NCBI GenBank assembly: GCA_027484445.1
Contig: JAIXSY010000040.1
Span: 51,084-115,083, forward strand
Direction: 5' to 3'
From: Verrucomicrobiaceae bacterium
GTDB taxonomy: Bacteria > Verrucomicrobiota > Verrucomicrobiia > Verrucomicrobiales > Verrucomicrobiaceae
Length of the DNA: 64,000 bases
Below, piece by piece: positions 1 through 9,337 of the stretch (its first letter is position 1; each line of letters begins with the position of its first letter). The notes beneath the pieces are model-generated. The model was not told the DNA's origin and did no database searches. It saw nothing but the letters and a program-made list of their open reading frames with translations. The position numbers and the translations under genes were made by a program.

Positions 1-624
<624 letters not shown>

Positions 625-650
625 GCCCTTCTTGAGAGAGAAAATCCTTC

Positions 651-690
651 AAACCGGAGTCACTGTGAAAAACGGGGCTCCGGTTTTTTC
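651..690 (+). terminator. Rho-independent terminator after aldolase
   Basis: A 9-bp perfect inverted repeat, AAACCGGAG (651-659) with CTCCGGTTT (678-686), runs into six T residues (684-689). It lies 27 bases after the aldolase stop codon. Confidence 0.85.
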
Positions 691-1364
691 ATGTCAAGCA
701 GGGATTCCCCAGGATTTTTTGGCCAAAGCTCCTTAGCTTACTGGCTAAACAGCTTAGCTTTGCAGATCTGAGAATGCAGCTGCAACCCAACTGCAAAAGA
801 AGTCGGTTTTTCACACCAGACTTTCGGGCGGCTGCCCTGCTTGAGGAGCATTTCATAGCCTTGCCCCACCTAGCCAAAATCACCCAAATCATTCATTGTG
901 AAAGAACTGAACGAAACTTTAAGGATTCAAACGCCCCCCAAGCCAGCTGAATGAAGGACATTTCTCTGACAGGCTCGTGACAAAAACGGCACGTTCCACA
1001 ATGGAAATTCTACCGTTCCACAGTGCTCAGAAGTGACCCTGCGACTTGAATTTTTTCGGTTGGAAAAGAGAAGCGTTGGGCAACGGAACATGAATCGAAA
1101 GACCTCGCAGAAAGCATTGTGAACAACTTGTGAAAAGCCGCTGAAAAAGTCGCTGTGTTTTGGGAAAATCTGCGGGAATGGCTGCTGCCTCCTGCAAGCG
1201 CCATCGGATTCCCTCAGAAAGCTTTTTTATAATTTCTGGAATTGAATAGAAAGAACGGGCCTCGCGCATGGAGAATCCCATGTTTATGCAAGGCATTCGC
1301 ACAGCTCGACGCCAGAAAGTCTGCTGAATTCTGTCCAAAAGGTGTCGGCCAGCTCCTATGATTC
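691..1364. other. Intergenic region, no gene recognised
   Basis: About 670 bases between the aldolase terminator and the sigma factor gene. Short open frames on the minus strand have no recognisable protein character. The stretch has a lower GC look than its neighbours and contains a few short repeats (GTTCCACA occurs at about 990 and 1015), but no structure I can name. It presumably holds the promoter of the sigma factor gene. Confidence 0.5.
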
Positions 1365-1898
1365 ATGCGCATGAATTCCTCTGACCGCACAACGACCTTT
1401 TTGGAGCTTCTCACCCAGCACGAGCGGGCTCTTTCGCTGTATGTGCATAGTCTAGTGCCCGGGGATGCGGCGGCGGAGGATATCCTACAGCAGACAAAGA
1501 TGGTTCTCTGGAAGCACTTTGATGACTTCGAGATCGGCACCCATTTCCTCGCTTGGGCGCGGAAGACCGCTTTTCATCAGATCCTGACCCACCGTCGCCA
1601 AAAGAAGCGCGGTCATCTGCCCCTGGACGAAGTCGCGCTGGAAAGTCTGGGTGCTGCCGTGTCCGAACTCTCGGAAGATATTTCAGAGCGACGCGAGGCC
1701 CTGCGCAGCTGCCTGACACGGCTGCCCTTGGAGCATCGACAGCTCATTCAATTGCGCTATTTCGACGACCTGGAGATCGACCAAGTCGCTGAACGACTAA
1801 AGCGGACCACAGCGGCGGTCTATCGTGCGCTGAGTCGAGTTCGGATGACTCTGATGGAGTGTGTCGAAAGGCAGCTGGCTACGGAGAGCCATACTTGA
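1365..1898 (+). CDS. ECF-type RNA polymerase sigma factor
   Basis: A 177-residue ECF sigma factor with only regions 2 and 4. Region 2 is the segment LYVHSLVPGDAAAEDILQQT through FLAWARKTAFHQILTHRRQ (roughly residues 25-80), and region 4 is the helix-turn-helix DDLEIDQVAERLKRTTAAVYRALSRVR near residues 130-160, read here in two parts. It resembles the Rhodopirellula/Verrucomicrobium sigma group (TIGR02989-like; family from memory). ATG codons at 1365 and 1371 are both possible starts. The following gene is a FecR-like membrane protein 25 bp downstream, the usual arrangement for a sigma/anti-sigma or sigma/regulator pair. Its target promoters cannot be told from the sequence. Confidence 0.9.
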   Translation: MRMNSSDRTTTFLELLTQHERALSLYVHSLVPGDAAAEDILQQTKMVLWKHFDDFEIGTHFLAWARKTAFHQILTHRRQKKRGHLPLDEVALESLGAAVSELSEDISERREALRSCLTRLPLEHRQLIQLRYFDDLEIDQVAERLKRTTAAVYRALSRVRMTLMECVERQLATESHT

Positions 1899-1923
1899 TC
1901 CTCCTTATTCCCGCCCGTTACTT

Positions 1924-3354
1924 ATGAACTCGAAAGAAAAATGGCAATTGCTGGAACTCTGGGAACAAGCCCGCGAAGGAGCCCTGACAGAGAAAACTGC
2001 CGAAAAGCTAAGTCAGAGGATTCGAGACGATGCTGAAGCACGCCGCATCCTGGCACAAGCCGCCCTTTTGGATGCTGAGATTCAGCACCTGGATGCGCGT
2101 GAACTCACCGAGAGTACACCCCTTCCTGCACAACCCAGGGCTACCTATTTCTGGCGGTGGCACTTGGTCACGGGAGCGCTAGCAGCCGCGATTGCGACGG
2201 CGGCACTGGTGCTTTTGGATCAAACGCCTCCCCCCGCAGCAGTCCTGGCGAAGGCAAAAAACTGCAAGTGGGGCAGCAGCGCCCTACCTACCCTGGAGGG
2301 CTCAAGCCTGCTGCCCGGGACGCTGGATCTGCTGGAGGGCATGGCCACGCTGCGCTTTCAAAGTGGGGCCGAAGTCATCCTCGAAGCTCCGGTCTGCCTT
2401 GAAGTGGTCTCCAGCATGCAGTGTCGGGTGAAAAAAGGCACCGTCGTGGCCGAGGTGCCGCCCCAGGCCAAAGGGTTCACCATCGTTACCCCTGAGACGC
2501 GCATTGTGGACTGGGGCACGCGCTTTGGCGTCAGCGCTGCCGAAGATGGCAAATGCTTGGTGCATGTGATCGAAGGCCTCGTCGAAGTTCAGCGCGACGG
2601 AGAAAAAGCATCGAAGGAACTGCGTGCCGGGCAACGTGTGGACTATGGCGGCTTCATGGCAGGCGCAGTGAATCCTGATGCAGATCGCGATGATCAGCCT
2701 GAGCCAGGTCGCTGGCTGCCCGACCCTCTCCGCGACTTAGGAGACGGCTGGCAAGCCGTCACCACCGGCTACGGCGAAGGTAGAGACACGTGGATTCAGT
2801 CCAACCCGGCGATTCAGGCCACAGGGCGGGAATCCTTTCTGCGCGTGAAACACAGCAGCCACGATGGAAAATTAGACCGCAAGGCCTACATCGCCTTCGA
2901 TTTGCAACGCTTCCGAGGACGCCAGATTTTGGATGCAGAACTTGAACTCCACGTGGAACCCTCCGAGCTCGGCTTTGCCTCCCTGGTTCCTGACGCCACC
3001 TTTGTCATCCATGCATTGGTGGACGAAAGCCAAGATCAATGGCCCGAAGAGCGACTCAGCTGGCAGCATGCGCCTGCTCATGATGCCAGCCCCGAATGCC
3101 GTACAGCTCCCATTGCCACGCAAACGGTGCGCATCGGTGAATTTGTGGTGCCCCAGGGAACAACCCGTGGAGCCTTCACCGTGGGTGGCAAAGCGCTGAC
3201 TGAGGTCTTGCAGCGAGACAGCAATAGCATGGTGACCTTCATCATTTGCCGCCAAACTGACGAAACAGCCCGAAACGGGCTTGCTCATGCCTTTGCCAGC
3301 CGTGAAAACACGAAAAACACCCCGCCTACGCTGCGCGTGAAGCTGGTCAAATGA
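1924..3354 (+). CDS. FecR-like membrane protein with C-terminal DNRLRE-type domain
   Basis: The ATG at 1924 is preferred over an upstream in-frame GTG that overlaps the sigma gene; it gives 476 residues. The N-terminal ~75 residues are a cytoplasmic helical region like an anti-sigma domain. A single membrane helix follows (HLVTGALAAAIATAALVLL), then a FecR domain (EGMATLRFQSGAEVILEAP, TPETRIVDWGTRFGV). The C-terminal ~190 residues (TWIQSN, FLRVKH, RKAYIAFDL, RQILDAELELHV, EERLSW) resemble the extracellular DNRLRE/CBM96 beta-sandwich. Placement after an ECF sigma gene suggests control of that sigma factor, with the outer domain sensing or anchoring to the wall or a polysaccharide. The function of the outer domain is inference. 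Confidence 0.8.
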   Translation: MNSKEKWQLLELWEQAREGALTEKTAEKLSQRIRDDAEARRILAQAALLDAEIQHLDARELTESTPLPAQPRATYFWRWHLVTGALAAAIATAALVLLDQTPPPAAVLAKAKNCKWGSSALPTLEGSSLLPGTLDLLEGMATLRFQSGAEVILEAPVCLEVVSSMQCRVKKGTVVAEVPPQAKGFTIVTPETRIVDWGTRFGVSAAEDGKCLVHVIEGLVEVQRDGEKASKELRAGQRVDYGGFMAGAVNPDADRDDQPEPGRWLPDPLRDLGDGWQAVTTGYGEGRDTWIQSNPAIQATGRESFLRVKHSSHDGKLDRKAYIAFDLQRFRGRQILDAELELHVEPSELGFASLVPDATFVIHALVDESQDQWPEERLSWQHAPAHDASPECRTAPIATQTVRIGEFVVPQGTTRGAFTVGGKALTEVLQRDSNSMVTFIICRQTDETARNGLAHAFASRENTKNTPPTLRVKLVK

Positions 3355-3549
3355 AGCGATGAAGTGACGGAAAAACCGCTTGCCGCCCTTCACTTCACTC
3401 CTACCATGCGCGCCCTTCCGCCCAGCTCTGCTGGAAAGAAGATCTTCAGCTAACCTCAACCCGCAGGTTTTCCGGATCAAGGCCCGCTGCCTTGAGCATG
3501 CATCCGCTGAGCGCATGTGCGGAACTCCAGCACCCCTCTAACAAACTAC

Positions 3550-4233
3550 ATGTCCCAAATCCTCGCCGAACTCGTCGAAGCAGGTGTCCACTTCGGTCAC
3601 CAAACCAAGCGCTGGAACCCCAAGATGAAGCAATTCATCCTCGATTCCCGCAATCAAATCCACATCCTGAATGTGGAAGAGACCGTCAAACAGGTCGAAG
3701 TCGCCGCCGCTTTCCTGTCCGAACTAGCACGCAAAGGACGCCGCATGCTATTCGTAGGCTGCAAACGCCAAGCTCAAGAAGCCATCCGTGAGGCGGCTGA
3801 AGCTTGCGGTCAGTTTTATGTGAATCACCGCTGGCTGGGCGGCACCCTGACCAACCTGGAAACCATCCGCAAGAGCGTGGCGCGCCTGAACTACCTTGAG
3901 GAGATCGAGAAAAAGCCAGAGTTCAAGTCCATGTCCAAGAAGGAACTGGCCTCCTTGAACCGCGAACGCATCAAGCTGGAGCGCAACCTCCGTGGCGTGC
4001 GTGGCATGGAGAAATTCCCTGACGCCGTCATCATCGTGGACAGCGCCCGTGAACACATCGCCGTGAATGAAGCACGCCGCCTGCGCATCCCCATCGTGGC
4101 TCTCGTGGATACCAACGCTGACCCAGATCTGATCGATTACCCCATCGCTGCCAACGACGACGCCATTCGCTCAATCCGCATCATTCTTCAGAAGCTGATC
4201 GATCCCGTGATCGCCGCTTCCGCTCAGAAGTAA
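3550..4233 (+). CDS. rpsB: 30S ribosomal protein S2
   Basis: A 227-residue ribosomal protein S2, part of the 30S subunit. The start MSQILAELVEAGVHFGHQT and the internal HRWLGGTLTNLETI, FPDAVIIVDSAREHIAVNEA and PIVALVDTNADP segments are textbook S2. An in-frame GTG at 3517 would add 11 residues that do not belong to the family, so ATG 3550 is chosen. It is followed 23 bp later by tsf, the standard rpsB-tsf operon. The roughly 195 bases between the FecR gene and rpsB hold no gene and probably the operon promoter. Confidence 0.98.
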   Translation: MSQILAELVEAGVHFGHQTKRWNPKMKQFILDSRNQIHILNVEETVKQVEVAAAFLSELARKGRRMLFVGCKRQAQEAIREAAEACGQFYVNHRWLGGTLTNLETIRKSVARLNYLEEIEKKPEFKSMSKKELASLNRERIKLERNLRGVRGMEKFPDAVIIVDSAREHIAVNEARRLRIPIVALVDTNADPDLIDYPIAANDDAIRSIRIILQKLIDPVIAASAQK

Positions 4234-4256
4234 TTTTTACCCCATCCACATTCACC

Positions 4257-4853
4257 ATGGCAGAAATCACCGCAAAACTCGTCCAGACTCTTCGCGAAAA
4301 AACCAACGCGGGGATGATGGAGTGCAAAGCCGCTCTCAAGGAAGCTGACGGCGACCTCGAGAAAGCCGAAACGATCCTTCGCAAAAAGGGCATCACCAAG
4401 GCTGAAAAGAAGGCTGACCGCCAGACCAAGGAAGGCATCGTTGCCAGTTACATCCACATGGCAGGCCGCATTGGCGTGCTGATCGAAGTGAACTGCGAAA
4501 CGGACTTCGTCGCAAAGAACGAGAACTTCCAGTCTTTCGTTCGTGATGTCTCCCTTCACATCGCTGCCGCTTCCCCCAAATACATTCAGCGTGAAGACGT
4601 GCCCGAGGCTCTCATTGCCAAGGAGCGTGAAATCGCAGCCGAACAAGTGAAAGGCAAGCCCGCCGAAATCGTGGAAAAAATCGTTAGCGGCAAGATCGAC
4701 AAGATCTTCGCGGAGCAGTGCCTGCTCGACCAAGCCTTCATCAAGAATCCAGATCTCACGATCCGCGATCTGGTGAAGAGCAAGATTGCCGAACTCGGCG
4801 AAAACCTTGTGATTCGTCGCTTCGTTCGCTACGCCGTGGGCGAGGAAATCTGA
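4257..4853 (+). CDS. tsf: Translation elongation factor Ts
   Basis: EF-Ts is the guanine nucleotide exchange factor for EF-Tu. The protein has 198 residues: the N-terminal UBA-like domain (ITAKLVQTLREKTNAGMMECKAAL) and a shortened core domain with GRIGVLIEVNCETDFVAKN and QCLLDQAFIKNP. The length matches the short, single-core-domain EF-Ts found in many bacteria rather than the 283-residue E. coli form. It forms an operon with rpsB and ends in a clear terminator. Confidence 0.97.
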   Translation: MAEITAKLVQTLREKTNAGMMECKAALKEADGDLEKAETILRKKGITKAEKKADRQTKEGIVASYIHMAGRIGVLIEVNCETDFVAKNENFQSFVRDVSLHIAAASPKYIQREDVPEALIAKEREIAAEQVKGKPAEIVEKIVSGKIDKIFAEQCLLDQAFIKNPDLTIRDLVKSKIAELGENLVIRRFVRYAVGEEI

Positions 4854-4880
4854 TTCTGAGCTTTCCGATTCATCCCCCTG

Positions 4881-4911
4881 AGGAGTGGGCCGCTAGGTCC
4901 GCTCCTTTTTT
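4881..4911 (+). terminator. Rho-independent terminator after tsf
   Basis: An 8-bp stem (AGGAGTGG 4881-4888 with CCGCTCCT 4899-4906, one G-T pair) is followed by a run of seven T (4905-4911). It closes the rpsB-tsf transcript. Confidence 0.8.
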
Positions 4912-5040
4912 GTGCCTGTTTGCATCTGCCCTTGTCATTGACGCTCCCCTTCCAGGCACCTAAACGTACATCAGTTTGCAGCAGCAGGTGAGGAAAACCC
5001 CTGGGCTGCCCTGAGCAAGAATCCCCCTAAATCCATCCCC

Positions 5041-5604
5041 ATGAAGTGCGACGTCTGTGCGAGCGAGGCCACGGTTTTTCTGACCCAAATCATCAACGGG
5101 CAGATGACCACCGTGAATCTCTGTGACGCGTGCTCAAAAGCCAAAGGCGTGACCGATGAAACTGGCTTTGGTTTGGCCGAGGCATTCCTCAGCGGTGGTA
5201 TTCCCGAAGCTCCCCACGCAGCAGAAGCCGTCTGCCACGCTTGTGGCTTCACCGCGTCTCAATTGAAGAAGATCGGGCGCATGGGTTGTCCTGATTGCTA
5301 CGGCGCCTTCCGTGAAGGGTTGGATAACCTCCTCAAAGCCATGCACAAAGGCACCCGCCATGTGGGCAAAACGCCAGCGAAGTGGCAGAGCACAGCGCCA
5401 GATCTCATTCCAGCGCGGGTCGAGGCTGCAGTCGCACAGCCTGCTGAAAAAAAGATCCCGCCTCCCGCCGAAGCGCCTGATGGCAAGCCCAGCCTAGGGC
5501 AACTGAAGGACATGCTCGAAGCCGCGGTGCGCGAAGAGCGCTACGAAGAAGCTGCTGTGATCAAACGCGAAATCGATCGACTCCAGGCGGCCGATAAAGC
5601 CTGA
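5041..5604 (+). CDS. mcsA: McsA-like zinc/UvrB-UvrC-motif protein
   Basis: A 187-residue protein with two Cys4-type zinc sites: CDVC with CDAC near residues 3-30, and CHAC with CPDC near residues 62-83. A C-terminal UVR motif (LKDMLEAAVREERYEEAAVIKREIDRL) follows a Pro/Ala-rich linker. This is the organisation of McsA, the adaptor that activates the protein arginine kinase McsB. The gene lies 40 bp upstream of mcsB on the same strand, which supports the call strongly. The ctsR and clpC genes that accompany the pair in Firmicutes are absent here. Confidence 0.9.
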   Translation: MKCDVCASEATVFLTQIINGQMTTVNLCDACSKAKGVTDETGFGLAEAFLSGGIPEAPHAAEAVCHACGFTASQLKKIGRMGCPDCYGAFREGLDNLLKAMHKGTRHVGKTPAKWQSTAPDLIPARVEAAVAQPAEKKIPPPAEAPDGKPSLGQLKDMLEAAVREERYEEAAVIKREIDRLQAADKA

Positions 5605-5644
5605 ACCGATCGGCCTGACTTAGCCCCCTTCCCTTTGCCCTCTC

Positions 5645-6745
5645 ATGCAATTCACTTCCTTGATCAGCCATCCTGCCGACTGGATGCAGGGCAGCGGTCC
5701 TCATTCTGACGTGGTCATGACCTCACGGGTTCGACTAGCGCGCAACCTTCGCGGTTTTCCTTTCCCCGGCTATAGCCAGGAAAGGCAGCGCCTAGAGCTG
5801 CTCAAATTGGCTAAACCAGTCGTCGAATCGCTCTCTGAAATGGGAGACGCCTACAGCGAAGATTACGTGAGCCTGACTAAAATCCGTAAGCAAGTGCTGG
5901 TCGAACGGCATCTGATCAGCCGAGAGCACGCAGCTCGCGCAGCAGGCTGTGCAGTGGTCATTGATGGTCGGCAAAACCTGTCGATCATGATCAACGAAGA
6001 GGATCACTTTCGCATTCAAGGCATCCGTGCTGGGCTGGACCTGCTGAATGCCTGGAGCCTCGTCGATCGAGTCGATAGCGAACTCGAAGCTCATTTGCCC
6101 TATGCTTATGACAAAGAGCTAGGCTACCTGACCGCCTGCCCAACCAACGTCGGCACAGGCATGAGGGCCTCGGTCATGCTGCACCTGCCAGCACTCGCTC
6201 TGACGGAACAAATTAACCCAGTCATCAAAGCCGTGGGCAAGATCGGCCTTGCCGTTCGCGGTCTCTACGGAGAAGGCACCGATGCCCTGGGAAATCTGTT
6301 TCAGATCTCAAATCAGCACACGCTGGGAGAAAAAGAACATGAAATCATCGCCTCCATCGAACGCGTGATCGAGCGTGTCGTCAGTTCTGAGCTGAATGCG
6401 CGTCAAAAGCTGCTGGAAGACAATCCAATCATGCTGCGTGATCAAGTCGGCAGAGCCTACGCCATCTTGCGTCACGCCCACATCTTGAGCTCCAAGGAAG
6501 CGCTCAATCTGCTTTCCCTGCTGCGTCTTGGAGCTGATCTGGACATTTTGCCTGACTGTGACCGCAGCGTGCTTGATCTGCTGCTTTTGGAAATCCAGCC
6601 CGCTCACTTGCAGCTCCGCGCAGGCATCGAACTCACCGCAGAAGAGCGTGACATTCGCCGAGCTCTGCTGACGCGCTCACGCCTGAGTGACATTCCAGGT
6701 CCGATCGACCCGCCTAGCGATGGCCCAAAAGACGCAGATTCCTGA
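5645..6745 (+). CDS. mcsB: Protein arginine kinase McsB
   Basis: A 366-residue ATP:guanido phosphotransferase that phosphorylates arginine side chains and marks proteins for Clp degradation in Firmicutes. It shows the nucleotide-binding start HSDVVMTSRVRLARNL, the catalytic loop INEEDHFRIQ and TACPTNVGTGMRASV. It also carries RDIRRA near the C-terminus, which matches the RDxxRA phospho-arginine-sensing motif of bacterial McsB. The length is normal for the bacterial enzyme, which lacks the N-terminal domain of creatine kinases. Its partner mcsA lies immediately upstream. Confidence 0.95.
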   Translation: MQFTSLISHPADWMQGSGPHSDVVMTSRVRLARNLRGFPFPGYSQERQRLELLKLAKPVVESLSEMGDAYSEDYVSLTKIRKQVLVERHLISREHAARAAGCAVVIDGRQNLSIMINEEDHFRIQGIRAGLDLLNAWSLVDRVDSELEAHLPYAYDKELGYLTACPTNVGTGMRASVMLHLPALALTEQINPVIKAVGKIGLAVRGLYGEGTDALGNLFQISNQHTLGEKEHEIIASIERVIERVVSSELNARQKLLEDNPIMLRDQVGRAYAILRHAHILSSKEALNLLSLLRLGADLDILPDCDRSVLDLLLLEIQPAHLQLRAGIELTAEERDIRRALLTRSRLSDIPGPIDPPSDGPKDADS

Positions 6746-6867
6746 ACACAAACCGTGTCGGAACAGCTGCATTTTGATGCTGAAAAGCTACTCCAATATT
6801 GATTTTAGCCTTGTCGGGAGAGGCATCAATCAGCACACTGAGTTTTCCTCCCCAACTCATCGTGGCC

Positions 6868-9228
6868 ATGAACTTGTCGCTGAATTCCATCCTCTACCCC
6901 GTGCTGCTTTTGTCAGTGCCCCTGACCCTTCCGGCAGAAGTCCGCAAATGGACGAGCAAAGCGGGCACCTCTCTGGAGGCAGAAATGACAGGCGTGGACA
7001 TCGCTGCACGCACGATCACACTGAAAAAAGCCGATGGTAGCCCCCTGACGATCCCCATTGATGCTCTGTCTGATGCGGACAAAGCCTTTGCAGCAGCGGA
7101 GTGGAAAAAGATGCAAGCCACGCCCGCGATGGCGACCGCGCCTACGCCTACGCCTGCCCCCAAGGCAGCGACGCCCAACACACCGGCTACAGCTGCCCCT
7201 AGTGCCCCAGCTGCTGCAGGCCGTCCCGCGCCTCCACGTCCGGCATTGACTCTTCTGCCTGCGAAAACCTTCAAAGCGCCCAACAGTGCAGATTACTTGG
7301 CCAAAGTGCTCAAAACGCGGCCCCGTCTCATTCATGCCGAGCCAGGCTGGGCAAAGCTAAAAAACTACATGGCTGCCGATCCTGTTTTTGCCAAGATGGT
7401 GGCCAATCTGAAATCTGCTGGAGAGAAGCTGTTGGAGACCCCTGAACTGACACGCGTTTTTGGTGAACAGCGCGGTGCGGTTACCCCTGGGTCCAAGGCA
7501 ATTTATCGCATAGCCACGCTGGGAGCGCTGAAGTTCTTGGACGGGGACCCTCGCTGGGAAGAGCGTGCCGTTCGTGAAATGATCGCGATCACCGACCCAG
7601 CCACATTCCAAAACTGGTACGTTGATGAGCCTGAAGTAACAGCGGACTTCCTCGTCGCCGCTTCACTCGGATATGATTATTTCCGCAATGCATTTACGGC
7701 CAAACAGCTGGCTGATGTGAAGCTCTACATGGTTCAAAAAGGCATTGATGCGCTGGCTGCGCGCCTCAAAGGTGATCCAATCCCCGCGACCGCTCGGGGG
7801 CAGGCCGCAGGGGTGGATTCAGCACCAAAGCCCAAAGCAGCCCCTGCAAAAAGCAACTCCAAAAAACAAGATGAAGATGAGGCCGACGCTGAGCACATGA
7901 TCATGGCTTCAGCCTTGATCATGTCAGCCATTTGCATGGTCGATGATGATCCTTCCGCTGCGCGCCAAGCCATCGACGCAGCCGGAAAAGTCTTTGGCAA
8001 AGGAATGACCCACTTCGCTCCCGCAGGCATCTGGCCAGAGGGCATGGAGGCAGGTGAGAAAGTCCTGGATTACGCCATCATGGTCATGCAGACCCTGAAA
8101 AGCAACATGGGCGGTGACTTCGGCTTTAGCATGCTGGAGGGTGTTCCCCAGTCGGGCTTGGCTCGACTGCATCTGGTAGGGCCAACAGGATCTCTATTCA
8201 ATTATGGCGATTCTGCGGCTTCGACTTTATCCCGGCCATGGGTCAGTACCTGGCTAGCTGGTCAACATGGGAACTTTGGTCAAAAAGCACTGACGGCAGG
8301 CTCAGCACCTGGAGCCGAAAGCGCATTTCTTAACCTCGCCGGGCACGTGATGTATTACAACGAACACGCAGCCGGTGAAGCCAAGCCCGATGCACTGGAT
8401 TACGGCTTCGTCGGTGGCCAACTCGCAGCCCTTCGTTCAGCCTGGGATCGCAACGCTCTCTACGTAGCCGTGAAAGGCGGTGACAATAGCATCCCTACAG
8501 CTCAGCTTGATCTCGGCAGCTTCATTTTGGAAGCCGCTGGAAAAAGATGGGCCATCGAGCTGGGCGTGGAAAGCGATCGCGCTCCAGGTTTTGATCCCAA
8601 AGCAGCAGACCGCAGCAAGCGCTACCAACTTTACGTCGAAGGCACTCCAGGGCAAAACACCCTGGAAATCGGCCAAGAGGAAGATCCGCCTGAGGCAAAA
8701 AAAGGAGCTCCTCCGCCCAAGCCCGTGATCAGCACAAACCAATCTTGGGATGGCAAAGCACAGGCTCTATTTGTCAAAAGCAGCCCGGAAGCGGCAATGG
8801 CAGCTTTTGATCTGAAAGAAGCTTACTCCAAAGCCACGAAAGAAGCCGTACGCGGAGTCATGCTGGTGCGCGGGCCGAAACCTTACGTGGTTCTTCAGGA
8901 CGATCTGGTGATCAAAAACAACACTCCCGTCACCTGGAAGATGCACACGCGTGCCGAAATCAGTGTGGATGGAAAATCAGCAACCCTGACCGACAAGGAA
9001 CAAAAATTGCACGCTGTGATTCTGTCCCCTGCCAATGCAACCTTTAGCACAGCTGAGCCTCCAGAGCCCTCGAATGAGCAGATGAAAAAGCTGACCGGCA
9101 TACACGTTCTCAAGGTGAACTTGGCAGAAGGCAAAGGACCTCAAACCATCAGCATTGCCTTTGCCCCTGGTGAACCTCCACCCGCTCACCCGGTAAAGCC
9201 CATCGCCGAGTGGGTAGGCAAAAAATAA
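6868..9228 (+). CDS. Secreted SHD1 / heparinase II/III-like protein
   Basis: ATG 6868 is chosen because it opens directly into a signal peptide (NLSLNSILYPVLLLSVPLTLPA); an upstream TTG start lacks one. The mature protein of about 765 residues begins with an SHD1-like beta domain (VRKWTSKAGTSLEAEMTGVD, ending PIDALSDADKAF), the small domain common in planctomycete and verrucomicrobial exported proteins. A Pro/Ala-rich linker of ~50 residues follows, then an alpha-helical barrel (WAKLKNYMAADPVFAKMV, YDYFRNAFTAKQLADVK). The C-terminal beta-sandwich (ALRSAWDRNALYVAVKGG, LDLGSFILEAAGKRWAIELG) is like heparinase II/III. It probably binds or cleaves an acidic polysaccharide in the periplasm or outside; the substrate is unknown. 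Confidence 0.75.
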   Translation: MNLSLNSILYPVLLLSVPLTLPAEVRKWTSKAGTSLEAEMTGVDIAARTITLKKADGSPLTIPIDALSDADKAFAAAEWKKMQATPAMATAPTPTPAPKAATPNTPATAAPSAPAAAGRPAPPRPALTLLPAKTFKAPNSADYLAKVLKTRPRLIHAEPGWAKLKNYMAADPVFAKMVANLKSAGEKLLETPELTRVFGEQRGAVTPGSKAIYRIATLGALKFLDGDPRWEERAVREMIAITDPATFQNWYVDEPEVTADFLVAASLGYDYFRNAFTAKQLADVKLYMVQKGIDALAARLKGDPIPATARGQAAGVDSAPKPKAAPAKSNSKKQDEDEADAEHMIMASALIMSAICMVDDDPSAARQAIDAAGKVFGKGMTHFAPAGIWPEGMEAGEKVLDYAIMVMQTLKSNMGGDFGFSMLEGVPQSGLARLHLVGPTGSLFNYGDSAASTLSRPWVSTWLAGQHGNFGQKALTAGSAPGAESAFLNLAGHVMYYNEHAAGEAKPDALDYGFVGGQLAALRSAWDRNALYVAVKGGDNSIPTAQLDLGSFILEAAGKRWAIELGVESDRAPGFDPKAADRSKRYQLYVEGTPGQNTLEIGQEEDPPEAKKGAPPPKPVISTNQSWDGKAQALFVKSSPEAAMAAFDLKEAYSKATKEAVRGVMLVRGPKPYVVLQDDLVIKNNTPVTWKMHTRAEISVDGKSATLTDKEQKLHAVILSPANATFSTAEPPEPSNEQMKKLTGIHVLKVNLAEGKGPQTISIAFAPGEPPPAHPVKPIAEWVGKK

Positions 9229-9282
9229 AGCCTGCTGACTCGTCGCGCATCAACAGCCCTTAGCCTCTCTTGGAAAAAGACA

Positions 9283-9321
9283 CAGGTGCGGTCTTCTTTC
9301 CTCTCCCCTGCACCTGCTTTT
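9283..9321 (+). terminator. Possible weak terminator before the MFS gene
   Basis: A 7-bp inverted repeat CAGGTGC (9283-9289) / GCACCTG (9310-9316) with a 20-base loop is followed by C and four T. It lies between the heparinase-like gene and the MFS gene. The stem is short, so this is tentative. Confidence 0.4.
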
Positions 9322-9337
9322 CCAGGGCACGTCAGCC

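Noticed and set aside
691..1364. Minus-strand short open frames before the sigma gene
   Set aside because: No family character, no good ribosome binding sites and overlapping frames of similar length; treated as non-coding.
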